Part shown: positions 9,240 through 18,556 of the stretch, in pieces | Numbering within the stretch: the stretch's first letter is position 1 | Layout: each line of letters opens with the position of its first letter | Assembly (NCBI RefSeq): GCF_029543085.1 | Contig: NZ_CP119967.1 | Coordinates: forward strand, 1,452,501 to 1,516,500 | From: Pseudomonas sp. A34-9 | Lineage (GTDB): Bacteria > Pseudomonadota > Gammaproteobacteria > Pseudomonadales > Pseudomonadaceae | Length of the DNA stretch: 64,000 nt | Direction: 5' to 3' | Position numbers and translations under genes: made by a program | Notes under the pieces: generated by a model | Databases searched by the model: none | The model's input: only the letters and a program-made list of their open reading frames with translations | Told to the model about the DNA's origin: nothing

Positions 9240-10928
9240 TCAGGCCAGCAGGTCTTGCAGGGTGGCCAGGCTATCCGCCTCATCCACGGTCTTATCCTGG
9301 CGCCAGCGCAGCATCCGCGGAAAACGCACGGCGATCCCGCTCTTGTGTCTGCGTGACAGGGCAATGCCTTCAAAGCCCAGTTCAAACACAAGACTCGGCT
9401 TCACACTGCTCACCGGGCCGAACTTTTCCACGGTGGTCTTGCGCACAATGCTGTCGACCTGACGCATTTCTTCATCGGTCAGCCCCGAATAGGCTTTGGC
9501 AAACGGCACCAGCGCGCGTTGGCTGGACTCGGGCGGGCCGTCCCACACGGCAAAGGTGTAATCGCTGTACAGGCTGGCGCGCCGACCATGACCGCGCTGG
9601 GCGTAAATCAACACGGCATCGACACTGAACGGATCAACCTTCCATTTCCACCACACGCCCATGTCCTTGGTGCGGCCGACGCCGTACAGCGAATCCCGCG
9701 CCTTGAGCATCATGCCTTCAACACCCAAGCGCCGAGAGGATTCGCGCTGGCGGGCAAGGTCGAACCAGTCGCTGCCGGTCAGCACCGGCGAGGGCAGCAG
9801 CACCGGACTGTTGCACCGGGCGATGACCTCTTCCAGTTGCGCACGGCGTTTGGCCTGCGGCTGATTGCGCCAGTCTTCGCCCTGCCATTCGAGCAAGTCG
9901 TAGGCGAGCACCACCACCGGCACGTCTTCGAGGATTTTCTTGTCGAGGGTCTTGCGGCCGATGCGTTGTTGCAGCAGGGCGAAGGGCTGCACGGCCGGTG
10001 GTTCGGTCGATTGCGGATCAAAGGCGTCTTCGGTGCTCGGGTGCGTGCTTTTCCACACGACGATTTCGCCGTCGATCACGGTGCCATCCGGCAAACCGTG
10101 CACCAGCACATCCAGTTCGGGGAAGCGCTCGGTGACCAGTTCTTCGCCGCGCGACCAGACCCACAAACGACCTTCACGCTTGACCACTTGCGCGCGGATG
10201 CCATCCCATTTCCATTCAATCTGCCAATCGCTCGCGGGGCCGATCAGCGCTTCGAACTCTTCAACCGGTTGCGACAAGGCATGGGCGAGGAAAAACGGGT
10301 AGGGCTGGCCACCGCGCTGGGCATGCTCATCGCTGGATTCAGGGGCGATCAGTTTCAGGTAGCTGGCGGCGCTCGGACGATTAGATAAATCGGTGTAGCC
10401 GACCAGACGCTGCGCCACGCGCTTGCTGTCCAGCCCGGCCATCGACGCCAAGGCGCGGGTCACCAGCAATTTCGACACGCCGACGCGGAAACTGCCGGTG
10501 ATCAATTTGATGCACAGCATCAGGCTCGATCGATCCAGTTGCGCCCACAGTTCCGGCAGGCGCCGCGACAGGTACTCAGGGGATTCACCGCGCAGCGGCA
10601 GCAGTTTGTCTTCGATCCATTCGGCGAGGCCGGCGTCGGAGCTGTGCGGGTTTTCCGCGAGCACCAGAGAAATGGTTTCCGCGAGGTCGCCGACCGCTTG
10701 ATAACTTTCCTCGAACAGCCACGGTTCCAGGCCGGAGACCTCGACGGCGAGTTCACGCAGGATTCTCACCGGCACCAACTGCCGGGGCCGGCCACCGGAC
10801 AGAAAGTACACCGCCCACGCGGCGTCATGCGGTTCAGCCTGGGCGAAGTAGGTCTGCATGGCCGCCAGTTTGGCGTTGCTTGACGTGGTCGCGTCGAGTT
10901 CAGCGTACAACTCGGCGAATGCTTTCAT
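9240..10928 (-). CDS. ATP-dependent DNA ligase (ligase-associated DDR set)
   Basis: A 562-residue protein. The N-terminal alpha-helical DNA-binding domain covers about residues 1-200. The adenylation motif I is EWKWDGIRAQ, with the lysine of KWDGIR accepting AMP. Motif III-like VIDGEIVVW, motif IV EGMMLKARDS and motif V WWKWKVDP follow, then an OB-fold domain. It seals nicks using ATP, a backup to NAD-dependent LigA. Its start overlaps the end of the MBL exonuclease by 4 bp, so the two are coupled. The family normally sits with the Lhr-type helicase and PdeM, which are here at 1.3-4.5 kb on the same strand. Confidence 0.93.
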   Translation of the reverse strand: MKAFAELYAELDATTSSNAKLAAMQTYFAQAEPHDAAWAVYFLSGGRPRQLVPVRILRELAVEVSGLEPWLFEESYQAVGDLAETISLVLAENPHSSDAGLAEWIEDKLLPLRGESPEYLSRRLPELWAQLDRSSLMLCIKLITGSFRVGVSKLLVTRALASMAGLDSKRVAQRLVGYTDLSNRPSAASYLKLIAPESSDEHAQRGGQPYPFFLAHALSQPVEEFEALIGPASDWQIEWKWDGIRAQVVKREGRLWVWSRGEELVTERFPELDVLVHGLPDGTVIDGEIVVWKSTHPSTEDAFDPQSTEPPAVQPFALLQQRIGRKTLDKKILEDVPVVVLAYDLLEWQGEDWRNQPQAKRRAQLEEVIARCNSPVLLPSPVLTGSDWFDLARQRESSRRLGVEGMMLKARDSLYGVGRTKDMGVWWKWKVDPFSVDAVLIYAQRGHGRRASLYSDYTFAVWDGPPESSQRALVPFAKAYSGLTDEEMRQVDSIVRKTTVEKFGPVSSVKPSLVFELGFEGIALSRRHKSGIAVRFPRMLRWRQDKTVDEADSLATLQDLLA

Positions 10929-11959
10929 ACGGGCATCTCGGCGATAGTCGGTTCGGTGGCAATGTTTTCTTCTTCGTCGTCGCCGTATTCAGTGTTGAAG
11001 CCTTGGGCATCCAGACCCTGTTCGCGCAGATGCCGCACCAGCACGCCGATCGAACCGTGGGTGACCATCACGCGTTCCGCGCCGGTCTGCTCGATGGCCC
11101 ACAGCAGGCCGGGCCAGTCGGCGTGATCGGAGAGGACGAAACCGCGATCGACGCCACGCCGCCGGCGGGTGCCGCGCAAACGCATCCAGCCGCTGGCGAA
11201 CGCGTCGCTGAACTCGCCGAAGCGGCGCATCCAGCTGCTGCCTCCCGCCGAGGGCGGGGCGATGACCAGAGCCTGACGCATGATCGGGTCGCTTTTCTTC
11301 ACGTCACCGGCGTAGATCGTCGGCGGCAAATACACGCCGGCTTCCCGATAGACCCGGTTCAGCGGCTCGACCGCGCCGTGGCTGAGGATCGGACCGAGGC
11401 TTGCGTCGATGCCGTGGAGAATCCGCTGGGCCTTGCCGAACGAGTAACAGAACAACACGCTGGCCTTGCCGGCCGCGATGTTGGCTGCCCACCACTGGTT
11501 GATCTCGCTGAACACCTGCGCCTGTGGCTGCCAGCGATAAATCGGCAGGCCGAAGGTCGATTCGGTAATGAAGGTGTGGCAGCGCACCGGTTCGAACGGG
11601 GCGCAGGTGCCGTCCGGTTCGATCTTGTAATCGCCCGACGCGACCCAGACTTCTCCGCCGTATTCCAGGCGTACCTGTGCCGAGCCGAGGACGTGGCCGG
11701 CCGGATGGAAACTCAAGGTGACACCGTGGTGCGTCAGGCGCTGGCCATAGGCGAGGGTTTGCAGGTTGATGTCCTGACCCAGCCGCGCACGCAGAATCCC
11801 TTCGCTGGCGCTACTGGCGAGATAATGCTGGTTACCGGTGCGCGCGTGATCGCCGTGGGCATGGGTAATGACCGAGCGCTCGACGGGGCGCCAGGGGTCG
11901 ATATAAAAATCACCCGCAGGGCAATAAAGGCCTTCGGGACGGGCGATAACAAGGTCCAT
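10925..11959 (-). CDS. Ligase-associated DNA damage response exonuclease (metallo-beta-lactamase fold)
   Basis: A 344-residue MBL/beta-CASP-type nuclease. The metal-binding motif THAHGDHA is at about residues 32-39, with a second histidine motif HPAGHVLGSA near 100 and a later DHADW motif near 275. The family processes DNA ends and is named for its genetic link to ATP-dependent ligases. It is the first gene of the exonuclease-ligase pair, with a 4-bp ATGA overlap. An insertion sequence and repeats lie upstream, but not within the gene. Confidence 0.9.
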   Translation of the reverse strand: MDLVIARPEGLYCPAGDFYIDPWRPVERSVITHAHGDHARTGNQHYLASSASEGILRARLGQDINLQTLAYGQRLTHHGVTLSFHPAGHVLGSAQVRLEYGGEVWVASGDYKIEPDGTCAPFEPVRCHTFITESTFGLPIYRWQPQAQVFSEINQWWAANIAAGKASVLFCYSFGKAQRILHGIDASLGPILSHGAVEPLNRVYREAGVYLPPTIYAGDVKKSDPIMRQALVIAPPSAGGSSWMRRFGEFSDAFASGWMRLRGTRRRRGVDRGFVLSDHADWPGLLWAIEQTGAERVMVTHGSIGVLVRHLREQGLDAQGFNTEYGDDEEENIATEPTIAEMPV

Positions 11960-12139
11960 GTCGTTACCAGAAATGGGGGGCTTGTTAGCTATGAGGCTGG
12001 CGCGTGTGCGGAAGTTCTATCGACTTTGAAGAGCGACCCTCACCCCAGCCCTCCCGAAACGTCGGACCGCCCGGAGGGAGAGGGGGCCGACCGAGGTGTC
12101 TGGCCAGCTACATCGAGCTGAAAGACCGGGTCGATTATG

Positions 12140-12213
12140 GATTCGGGAGTGCACGAACCGACTTGACTCAGGATTCGGCAGTGCACGAACGGACTTGACT
12201 CAGGATTCGGCAC
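12140..12213. repeat. 32-bp tandem repeat, 2.3 copies
   Basis: The unit starts at 12140 and again at 12172, with a partial third copy from 12204. The two full copies differ at two or three positions. The unit contains GTGCACGAAC and ACTTGACTCAGGATTCGG. It lies in the gene-free gap between the exonuclease and the insertion sequence. No coding meaning is apparent. Confidence 0.8.
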
Positions 12214-12275
12214 AGCACCTTCAGGTCGGCGTAAGTCTGCAGCAACCCCCAATCAGTCCCCTCTCCCTTTGGGAG

Positions 12276-13537
12276 TGTATGTACCGGAGACATGGTGGAC
12301 ACATGTTCGGAGACATGGTGGACGGTTTTAGATCTTCTTACCTGCCGTAACGATCTGCAAGTTCAAGTCGATTCGGGCAATACGATGTCTACTCCAGTAG
12401 ACATCGTGGATGCCATCTTCCGTCGTTTCCCGGATAGCTACTGACCTCCCGTAAAAAGCTTTTCCGACTGTGTATTCACGGTTCCGCCAGTAGATCTCGC
12501 CCTTCACCTGAACCTTCCTGACCACATCCCCATCGTCGTACTCCGGCGCCGCGGGTTGCTCCTGATATTCCCGTGGGCTGCTGCTGTAGCGAGTAGCAGG
12601 CACCTGCATGTCCAACGCTTGATGTGGACGCTTCTGGTTGTAGATATCACGCCAGATATCAAACGCCCGTTGTGCACCGTTGAGATCAATAAAATGTCGG
12701 TCTCGCAGGACTTCATTTTTCAGGCTGCGGTGGAAGCGTTCCAGCTTTCCTTGGGTTTGCGGATGATAAGGTCGAGAGTGCCCGACCTTGATGCCCTGAC
12801 TCATCAGCCAGACCTCCAGCGCGGTATAAACGCCAGTCTGGTCACCCCAGGGTGAACCGTTGTCCATCGTCATGCGCAAAGGCAGACCATGACGCCGAAA
12901 GACCCGGATTAGATGCTCCTGAACGGTTTCACGTCGCTCATCGAGGCAGGCCGCGATACACAGCGAAAACCGCGAATGATCGTCCAGTATCGTCAACGGA
13001 TGGCAGCGTCCCTGAGCCAGGCTGATATGGCCCTTGAAGTCCATCTGCCAAAGATCGTTGGGCGCTTCATGCTCGAAGCGGATAAACGGTTTAATCTCAG
13101 CGGCCTTTGAATCAACGCGTGAATGACGCTGTAAAACCGCATGCACGGTACTGACCGAAGGCATTACTACGCCGCTGTCTTCCAGCACACGTTTGAGCTT
13201 GCGAGCGCCCCAAGCCGCGTATTCCTCACTCACGGTCAGAATCTGCTGCTCAACCTCGTCAGCGCAGCGTTTGGGTGACGTCTTCGGTCGTCGAGACTGA
13301 TCGATCAAGCCCTCTGCACCTGAAGTTTCAAACCTGTTGAGCCATTTGTAGGCAGTGCTTGGGCTGATATTGAATCGGCGGCAAAGCTGCCGGACATTGG
13401 CTCCTTCTTGCCGAGCCAAATGCACGAACTCTGAACGAAGCTGCACGGTGGACACCTCTTCCCAGGACACAGGTCATCTCCTTGGTGATGAGCAATGTGT
13501 CTATTAAAAAGTGTCCACCATGTCTCCGGTACATACA
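12276..13537. mobile_element. IS481-family-like insertion sequence, complete, with 5-bp target duplication
   Basis: A 1262-bp element with matching terminal inverted repeats beginning TGTATGTACCGGAGACATGG (left, 12276) and the exact complement ending at 13537. It is flanked on both sides by GGGAG (12271-12275 and 13538-13542), a direct 5-bp target duplication. A second inner copy of CGGAGACATGGTGGAC follows the left end. The target was an intergenic palindrome (CTCTCCCTTTGGGAGAGGG). The element encodes one intact transposase. Confidence 0.93.
12328..13470 (-). CDS. IS481-type DDE transposase
   Basis: A 380-residue transposase. The N-terminal helix-turn-helix region (VRQLCRRFNISPSTAYKWLN, about residues 26-45) resembles Mu/IS3-type DNA binding. 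The catalytic DDE triad is visible in WQMDFKGH, TMDNGSPW and QGKLERFHRSL. The C-terminal tail continues past the rve core to about residue 380. The gene is uninterrupted and fills nearly the whole element, so the copy is probably functional. Confidence 0.93.
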   Translation of the reverse strand: MSWEEVSTVQLRSEFVHLARQEGANVRQLCRRFNISPSTAYKWLNRFETSGAEGLIDQSRRPKTSPKRCADEVEQQILTVSEEYAAWGARKLKRVLEDSGVVMPSVSTVHAVLQRHSRVDSKAAEIKPFIRFEHEAPNDLWQMDFKGHISLAQGRCHPLTILDDHSRFSLCIAACLDERRETVQEHLIRVFRRHGLPLRMTMDNGSPWGDQTGVYTALEVWLMSQGIKVGHSRPYHPQTQGKLERFHRSLKNEVLRDRHFIDLNGAQRAFDIWRDIYNQKRPHQALDMQVPATRYSSSPREYQEQPAAPEYDDGDVVRKVQVKGEIYWRNREYTVGKAFYGRSVAIRETTEDGIHDVYWSRHRIARIDLNLQIVTAGKKI

Positions 13538-13573
13538 GGGAGAGGGTTAGGGTGAGGGGCTTTTGATGTGGCC

Positions 13574-16024
13574 TTATTTGCCGGGAGTAAGGGTCAAGCG
13601 GGTTTTGCCGTACACCCGGTCAAAGTTCTGCGGCTGCATCGGCAAGCCGATGTACTGCCCCTTCAACCACGCATCGATGCCATTGAGGTAATTCGGACTC
13701 ACCGGATTCCCCGATTGCCCCGTACCGTTCTGCCCCATCAACGGTTCGGCCTGGCCGAAGTCAACGATGAAGCGCATCGACGGCGCACGCGTGGTGGTGA
13801 AATCCTGGCCCCAGGCGAACGCTGAAGTGTTCAACGTCGTGTGATCACCGCCCGCTGCCAGTGGGCCGCGCACGGTCTGGCCAATGCTGTTCTTCCAGGC
13901 ATAGCTGTGCAGCTTGCCCCACTGCCAGGCCCGGTGATCCCCACCCAACTGGCTGTCGCCTGCGCTGATCGCCGCAGCGAGGCTGCGCGCGAGAATCACT
14001 GCTTTGTTCTCTTTCTGCGGCGTGCGGATGTCATCCCAGAACGGACTGTCCTCACGTCCCAACAGATGGTCAGCCTGCGCCGCGTAAGACAAATCACCAT
14101 TGGCGATAAACGCTTTCCACGCCTGGCTCGATTCCGGGCCGAGCTCGTCGAGGAAGATCTGCTTCATGCTTTCCTGCAGGAACAGCTCATAGATCGCCGC
14201 GTCCGCCGAGGTCGGACTGAGCTTGCCGTCGAATGCCATCAACCGCGTGAACGCTTCGCGCGCCTTGCTGCGATCCGCTTCCGGCAGGGCATCGATCGCC
14301 TGTTTCAGCGGTTGCTTCATGCCCGGCGCTTCGAAGACTTTCTTCAGTTTGGCGGCGAAGGTGGTGGTCTGGTCGTATTGCATGGCGATCACGCTGCGGC
14401 TGTCGTGCTTGCCGCTGCCAGCCAGTTCCGCCAGACGTTCGCCACGCTCCGGCGCCGCCCAGGAGTTCGACAACTGCATGCCGTAACCGTGAGGAATCAC
14501 GCGTTGGTTGGCGGTGCCGAGCCAGCCTTGCGCCGGGTCCTGATCGTAGGGGTGCAGCATCGGGTCGGCATAGCCATCCCAGTCGTAGCGACCTTCCCAG
14601 CCCGGCGACGGCAGCAGGCCTTCGCCTTCACGACGATTGGGGAAACGCCCGGTGACTTGCCAGCCGATGTTGCTCGCATCGGCGAACACCAGATTCAGCG
14701 CGATGGCGCGGATTTCACGGCTAGCGTCCGAGGCGCGCTCGATGGTTTGTGCGCGGGTCAGGTCAAAAAATGCATCCAGCGATTTATCGTCGGTGAAGCT
14801 CGGGGTCTGCAAGGCCAGGCCGAAACCGCTGCCTTGCGCCGCGGCCTGAGCGCTGTTGAGCAACGCGCCGTGACGGGTTTCGTACACCGCTTCGCGAATC
14901 GGCCGCTGGCCTTTGACGAAATAGGTTTCGTTGCGCACGCCCAGCGGCTGCCATTTGCCGTTGACCTCATAGGTCAAACTGCTGCCCTGGCGACGGATTT
15001 TTTCCAGAAACAGATCCTGGTTATCGCCGAGCACGCTGGTCGTGCTCCAGGCCACTTTGCCGTTGAAGCCGCCGAGGACCAACGGCAAACCGGCGACGGT
15101 GACGCCCGCCGCCTGATATTTCGGCGCGCGGATCTGCACGAAACTCCACAGCGACGGCGCGGCCAGCGGCCCGTGGGCGTCGCTGGCCAGCAGGCTCTTG
15201 CCGCTGCGGCTGCGTTGCGGGGCGATTGCCCAGTTGTTCGAAGAGGTCGTGCCCAGCAGGTTGAGTGCCGAGAGTTGCTGACTGGCGTTGCTCAGTTCGC
15301 TCAGACCGGGAATCTGCCCGTTGAGCTTGAGGCCTTGCAGCTTGTCGGCTTCGGCCAGTGGCAGGTTTTCGTCAGGCGCCGACGGCGTCAGCCACGCCAG
15401 TTTGTCGGTGGTCACGGTTTGCGCGAGCACCAAGGATTGAATTTCTTCCGGCAGGTTGGCCGACTGGCTGAAATTCAACAGGGCGAAAATCAGCGCCGAG
15501 TCTTCCGGGTTCCAGTATTCGGGCTTATAGCCGCTGGAGGCGAGGTCGCCCGGCAGTTTGTCGGCGTAACGGAACAAGTAGGCGTTGACGCCCCGCGCAT
15601 AAACTTCGAAGAAGCGCTTGAGGCGTGGCGACGAGGCCTTGTACAGCTCAGCGGCGCTTTTCTTCAGATTGACCGCACGCATGTAGCGGTCGGCGTCGAG
15701 CATCGACGCGCCGGACATTTCCGCCAGACGGCCCTGCGCTAAAAGACGCAAGGTGACCATCTGGTTGATGCGATCGCTGGCGTGGACGTAGCCGAGGCTG
15801 AACAGCGCGTCGTGGAAGGTGTTGCTTTCGATCAACGGCATGCCCATGGCATTGCGTCGCACAGACACGTTCTGCGCCAGGCCCTTGAGCGGTTGCACGC
15901 CGGAGGTCGGCGGGAGGGTGTCCTGAGCGTTCCAGGTCTGGCAACCGGACAGGCCCAAAACACCGGCCACTGCTGCGGCAACGCCGAACCGGGGAAGAAA
16001 ATGTGTGAGGGCTGGCGAGGCCAT
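13574..16024 (-). CDS. quiP: Acyl-homoserine lactone acylase QuiP-like (penicillin acylase family)
   Basis: An 816-residue Ntn-hydrolase precursor. The N-terminus is a lipoprotein-type or secretory signal (GVLGLSGCQ). Autocleavage normally occurs before the serine of the [12 protein letters not shown] motif (about residue 262), splitting alpha and beta chains and exposing the catalytic Ser. The N-terminal segment ([27 protein letters not shown]) resembles P. aeruginosa QuiP from memory, which cleaves long-chain AHL amide bonds and quenches quorum sensing. QuiP itself is somewhat longer (about 847 residues). It stands alone between the IS and a GST gene. The AHL specificity is inferred. Confidence 0.8.
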   Translation of the reverse strand: MASPALTHFLPRFGVAAAVAGVLGLSGCQTWNAQDTLPPTSGVQPLKGLAQNVSVRRNAMGMPLIESNTFHDALFSLGYVHASDRINQMVTLRLLAQGRLAEMSGASMLDADRYMRAVNLKKSAAELYKASSPRLKRFFEVYARGVNAYLFRYADKLPGDLASSGYKPEYWNPEDSALIFALLNFSQSANLPEEIQSLVLAQTVTTDKLAWLTPSAPDENLPLAEADKLQGLKLNGQIPGLSELSNASQQLSALNLLGTTSSNNWAIAPQRSRSGKSLLASDAHGPLAAPSLWSFVQIRAPKYQAAGVTVAGLPLVLGGFNGKVAWSTTSVLGDNQDLFLEKIRRQGSSLTYEVNGKWQPLGVRNETYFVKGQRPIREAVYETRHGALLNSAQAAAQGSGFGLALQTPSFTDDKSLDAFFDLTRAQTIERASDASREIRAIALNLVFADASNIGWQVTGRFPNRREGEGLLPSPGWEGRYDWDGYADPMLHPYDQDPAQGWLGTANQRVIPHGYGMQLSNSWAAPERGERLAELAGSGKHDSRSVIAMQYDQTTTFAAKLKKVFEAPGMKQPLKQAIDALPEADRSKAREAFTRLMAFDGKLSPTSADAAIYELFLQESMKQIFLDELGPESSQAWKAFIANGDLSYAAQADHLLGREDSPFWDDIRTPQKENKAVILARSLAAAISAGDSQLGGDHRAWQWGKLHSYAWKNSIGQTVRGPLAAGGDHTTLNTSAFAWGQDFTTTRAPSMRFIVDFGQAEPLMGQNGTGQSGNPVSPNYLNGIDAWLKGQYIGLPMQPQNFDRVYGKTRLTLTPGK

Positions 16025-16125
16025 GGCAAAGCTCCTGCGGGGGGTAGCGTCAGTAAAGGCGCTACGTTAGTGAGCAGGAGGGTGCCGCGCAAGCGGGCGA
16101 CAGAGTTATTTCTTCAGTTCTCGAC

Positions 16126-16236
16126 GATCGTTCCCATGCGCAGCAAAGGAATGCCACAACGGACGCTCTGCGTTGGACTTTGAAGAGACGCAGAGCGTCC
16201 CGGGCTGCATTCCCACGCAGAGCGTGGGAACGATCA
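16126..16236. repeat. REP-like palindromic repeat, family 2
   Basis: Same element as at 9102-9209: outer arms GATCGTTCCCA... and ...TGGGAACGATCA, inner arms around GACGCTCTGCGT and ACGCAGAGCGTCC. It lies between the acylase leader and the end of the GST gene. Confidence 0.85.
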
Positions 16237-16244
16237 GGTGCAGG

Positions 16245-16889
16245 TCAGGCCTTCGGTGGATTGATTTTCTGCACCAGCGCGTAGGCCTTCACCGTCGCCG
16301 GGCGATCCTTGATGTGGTTGAACCAGCGCAGTACATGCGGGAAGTCTTCGAGATTCTGGCTCTGCCACTTGTGCGAGACGATCCACGGATAAATCGCCAT
16401 GTCGGCAATGCTGTATTCGCTGCCGGCGACGAATTCGTTATCGGCCAGTTGCTTGTTCAACACGCCATACAAACGTGCGGTCTCATCAATGTAGCGCTTG
16501 ATCGCGTAAGGAATCTTCTCCGGTGCGAACTGGCTGAAATGATGATTCTGCCCGGCCATCGGACCCAATCCGCCCATCTGCCAGAACAACCATTGCAGCG
16601 CCGTTTGCCGACCACGCAGGTCTTTGGGCAGAAACTTCCCGGTTTTCTCCGCCAGATACAAAAGAATCGCCCCGGATTCGAACAGCGACAGAGGCTCGCC
16701 GCCATCGGCCGGTTCATGGTCGACGATGGCCGGGATGCGGTTATTCGGCGCGATTTTCAGAAAGTGCGGCTGAAACTGCTCGCCCTGGCTGATGTTGATC
16801 GGATGGACGTTGTACGGCAGGCCGGCTTCTTCAAGGAACAGGGAGATCTTGTGGCCGTTGGGGGTGGTCCAGTAATACAGGTCGATCAT
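16245..16889 (-). CDS. Glutathione S-transferase, Nu-class-like (YfcG/YghU type)
   Basis: A 214-residue cytosolic GST. The thioredoxin-fold N-domain begins MIDLYYWTTPNGHKISLFLE, with the TPNGHK motif of YfcG-type enzymes, which act as disulfide-bond oxidoreductases using two glutathiones rather than a tyrosine or serine nucleophile. The glutathione gamma-glutamyl contacts lie in RIPAIVDHE and LFESGAILLYLAE. The C-terminal helical domain carries YSIADMAIYPWI. The ATG at 16889 gives the family start; a longer frame adds 14 unrelated residues. Confidence 0.9.
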   Translation of the reverse strand: MIDLYYWTTPNGHKISLFLEEAGLPYNVHPINISQGEQFQPHFLKIAPNNRIPAIVDHEPADGGEPLSLFESGAILLYLAEKTGKFLPKDLRGRQTALQWLFWQMGGLGPMAGQNHHFSQFAPEKIPYAIKRYIDETARLYGVLNKQLADNEFVAGSEYSIADMAIYPWIVSHKWQSQNLEDFPHVLRWFNHIKDRPATVKAYALVQKINPPKA

Positions 16890-17035
16890 GGAAAACTCCA
16901 AAGCAGAAATGGACGTGTTTGCGGACAGCAAACGCCGGCGTCAGGTCGTCCCGTGTGCGTTCGATAGCTTGCTTAGTGGGAAGAGGTGATGCTGAACTGC
17001 GCAGAATTCAATGACCCCGCGTGAGAAAAATCGCC

Positions 17036-17593
17036 ATGGAGCTTCAGGCCAACGCTGCACTGATCATCATCGACCAGCAAAAAGGCATCCTGCAGCCGCG
17101 TTTGGGCCGAAGGAATAATCCTCAGGCGGAAGCGCGAATCCTCGATCTGCTGCGTCTTTGGCGACGCAGTGCAAGGCCGGTGATTCATGTACAGCACCTG
17201 TCGCGTGAGCCGGATTCGGTGTTCTGGCCCGGGCAGGAAGGGGTGGAATTTCAGCAAAGGTTTTTGCCGCAGGACGGTGAATGGCTGATTCAGAAACAGG
17301 TGCCGGATGCGTTTTGTGCCACCGGGTTAGAGGCGCGATTGAGTGAGGCGGGGATCGGGCAATTGATCATCGTCGGTGTGGCGACCAACAACTCGGTGGA
17401 GTCGACGGCGCGCACGGCGGGGAATCTGGGGTTTGAGGCGTGGGTGGCGGAGGATGCGTGCTTCACCTTCGACAAGGCCGACTATTTCGGCACGTTGCGT
17501 TCGGCTGAAGAGGTGCACGGGATGTCGCTGGGCAATTTGCACGGGGAGTATGCGACGGTGGTCAGTTCCGCACAGATTCTAGTGGCAGGCTGA
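17036..17593 (+). CDS. Isochorismatase-fold hydrolase lacking the usual catalytic Cys
   Basis: A 185-residue protein of the isochorismatase/nicotinamidase fold. The catalytic aspartate lies in AALIIIDQQKG near residue 14 and a lysine in QKQVPDAF near 90. The strand where most members carry the nucleophilic Cys reads GVATNNSVESTARTAG, with Ser instead. A related subfamily with TNNSVE is known to me, so this is not necessarily a broken gene, but hydrolysis by Cys chemistry is unlikely. The ATG at 17036 is preferred over the GTG at 17021. Substrate is unknown. Confidence 0.8.
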   Translation: MELQANAALIIIDQQKGILQPRLGRRNNPQAEARILDLLRLWRRSARPVIHVQHLSREPDSVFWPGQEGVEFQQRFLPQDGEWLIQKQVPDAFCATGLEARLSEAGIGQLIIVGVATNNSVESTARTAGNLGFEAWVAEDACFTFDKADYFGTLRSAEEVHGMSLGNLHGEYATVVSSAQILVAG

Positions 17594-17620
17594 AAAACTT
17601 CACCGTATGTGCAGGCCTCA

Positions 17621-17702
17621 TCGCGAGCAGGCTCACTCCTACAGTAGATCGCATTCCATCTGGAAAGACGCTTTCAAATGTGGGAACGAGCTTGCTCGCG
17701 AA
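17621..17702. repeat. REP-like inverted repeat, family 3
   Basis: Inverted pair with arms TCGCGAGCAGGCTCACTCCTACA and TGTGGGAACGAGCTTGCTCGCGA (partly paired). Related copies are at 47417-47506, 57236-57325 and 63282-63341. Confidence 0.8.
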
Positions 17703-17740
17703 GGCGGCAGGTCAGGCGAAGAGGGTCTTCGCCCCGGACA

Positions 17741-17944
17741 TCAAGCGCCGTGGCACTTCTTGAATTTCTTGCCGTTGCCGCATGGGCAAGGGTCGTTGCG
17801 GCCGACGTCTTTCAGGGCGTTGCGCACCGGTTCCTGGTGGGCGTGGCCGCAGTTCGGGCCGTGAACGTGGCCGTGGTCATGCTCGTGATGATGGTCGTGA
17901 TCGTGGTTGCAGTCAGGGCCATGGACATGAGGTTGCTGGGTCAT
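17741..17944 (-). CDS. Small SEC-C metal-binding protein with His-rich N-terminus
   Basis: A 67-residue protein in two parts. The first 35 residues are extremely His-rich (runs such as [18 protein letters not shown] plus Cys). The C-terminus is a canonical SEC-C zinc motif, [16 protein letters not shown], like the SecA tail. It probably binds zinc or another transition metal in the cytoplasm. Its start overlaps the end of the LEA-type lipoprotein gene by 4 bp, so the two are coupled. Function is unknown; metal storage or chaperoning is a guess from composition. Confidence 0.85.
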   Translation of the reverse strand: MTQQPHVHGPDCNHDHDHHHEHDHGHVHGPNCGHAHQEPVRNALKDVGRNDPCPCGNGKKFKKCHGA

Positions 17945-18435
17945 CGGTGTTGCTCCGGAATTAAATCGGCGGGGATTATCACGCCATTGCGCTCAAGGTG
18001 CACGTAGTGGGCGATGAATAAACCGGTTTCCATTTCGCCCTGCAGTCGATAAGGAATCTGCTGGTTGGGACTTTTCAGCATTTTCACCACCTCTTTGACC
18101 TGCGGCCACAGGTTGGTGCGGATCGGCACTTTGTAAATCCCGCTGCGTTTTGGCCCTACCGTGATCCAGCGTTCATATTCGCCATCGGCCAGCAGCATGT
18201 CGGCCAGATGAATGCGGTATTCGAGGCCGCGCACGGTCAGGTCGCTGTCGTTGGGGTTGTCGATGCGAAAGTGCAGGATGAATTTCTGCTCGAGCAGCTT
18301 GGCGCGCACCACTTCGACTTTCACCAGATGCACGGCCGGGTCGACGCTGTCATCGCTGAACCATGAGGCGCAGCCGCTGAGCCCGAGAAACAGGAAAAGG
18401 GTGAGCGATTGCAGTGCGCGTCGTTGAGCAAACAT
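17941..18435 (-). CDS. LEA type 2 family lipoprotein
   Basis: A 164-residue lipoprotein. The signal sequence ends in a lipobox, [12 protein letters not shown] (Cys near residue 24). The mature part resembles the LEA14/water stress and hypersensitive response domain, with [20 protein letters not shown]. The start at 18435 has an AGGAG site upstream (complement of 18441-18446); the longer frame runs through a REP element and is rejected. Probable periplasmic face of the outer membrane. Function is unknown. Confidence 0.85.
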   Translation of the reverse strand: MFAQRRALQSLTLFLFLGLSGCASWFSDDSVDPAVHLVKVEVVRAKLLEQKFILHFRIDNPNDSDLTVRGLEYRIHLADMLLADGEYERWITVGPKRSGIYKVPIRTNLWPQVKEVVKMLKSPNQQIPYRLQGEMETGLFIAHYVHLERNGVIIPADLIPEQHR

Positions 18436-18468
18436 GAAGCAGCTCCTTTTGTTGCTCAGTCTAGCCCT

Positions 18469-18546
18469 AAAAGATCGCAGCCTTCTGCAGCTCCTACAGG
18501 GGAACCACATTCCAGGTGTAGGAGCTGCCGAAGGCTGCGATCTTTT
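18469..18546. repeat. REP-like inverted repeat pair, family 1
   Basis: AAAAGATCGCAGCC...CTCCTACAG faces TGTAGGAGCTG...GATCTTTT across an 18-bp spacer. Same unit as at 4568-4652 and 27839-27914. It lies in the leader of the LEA-type lipoprotein gene, between it and the YchJ-like gene. Confidence 0.85.
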
Positions 18547-18556
18547 GAACCTGGCT

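Noticed and set aside
12096..12350. Short ORF across the 32-bp repeats and the IS end
   Set aside because: It spans the insertion boundary, so it cannot be an ancestral gene, and the translation is repeat-derived.
13841..15742. 633-residue ORF on the plus strand
   Set aside because: It is the antisense shadow of the acylase gene; its composition is typical of a high-GC reverse frame.
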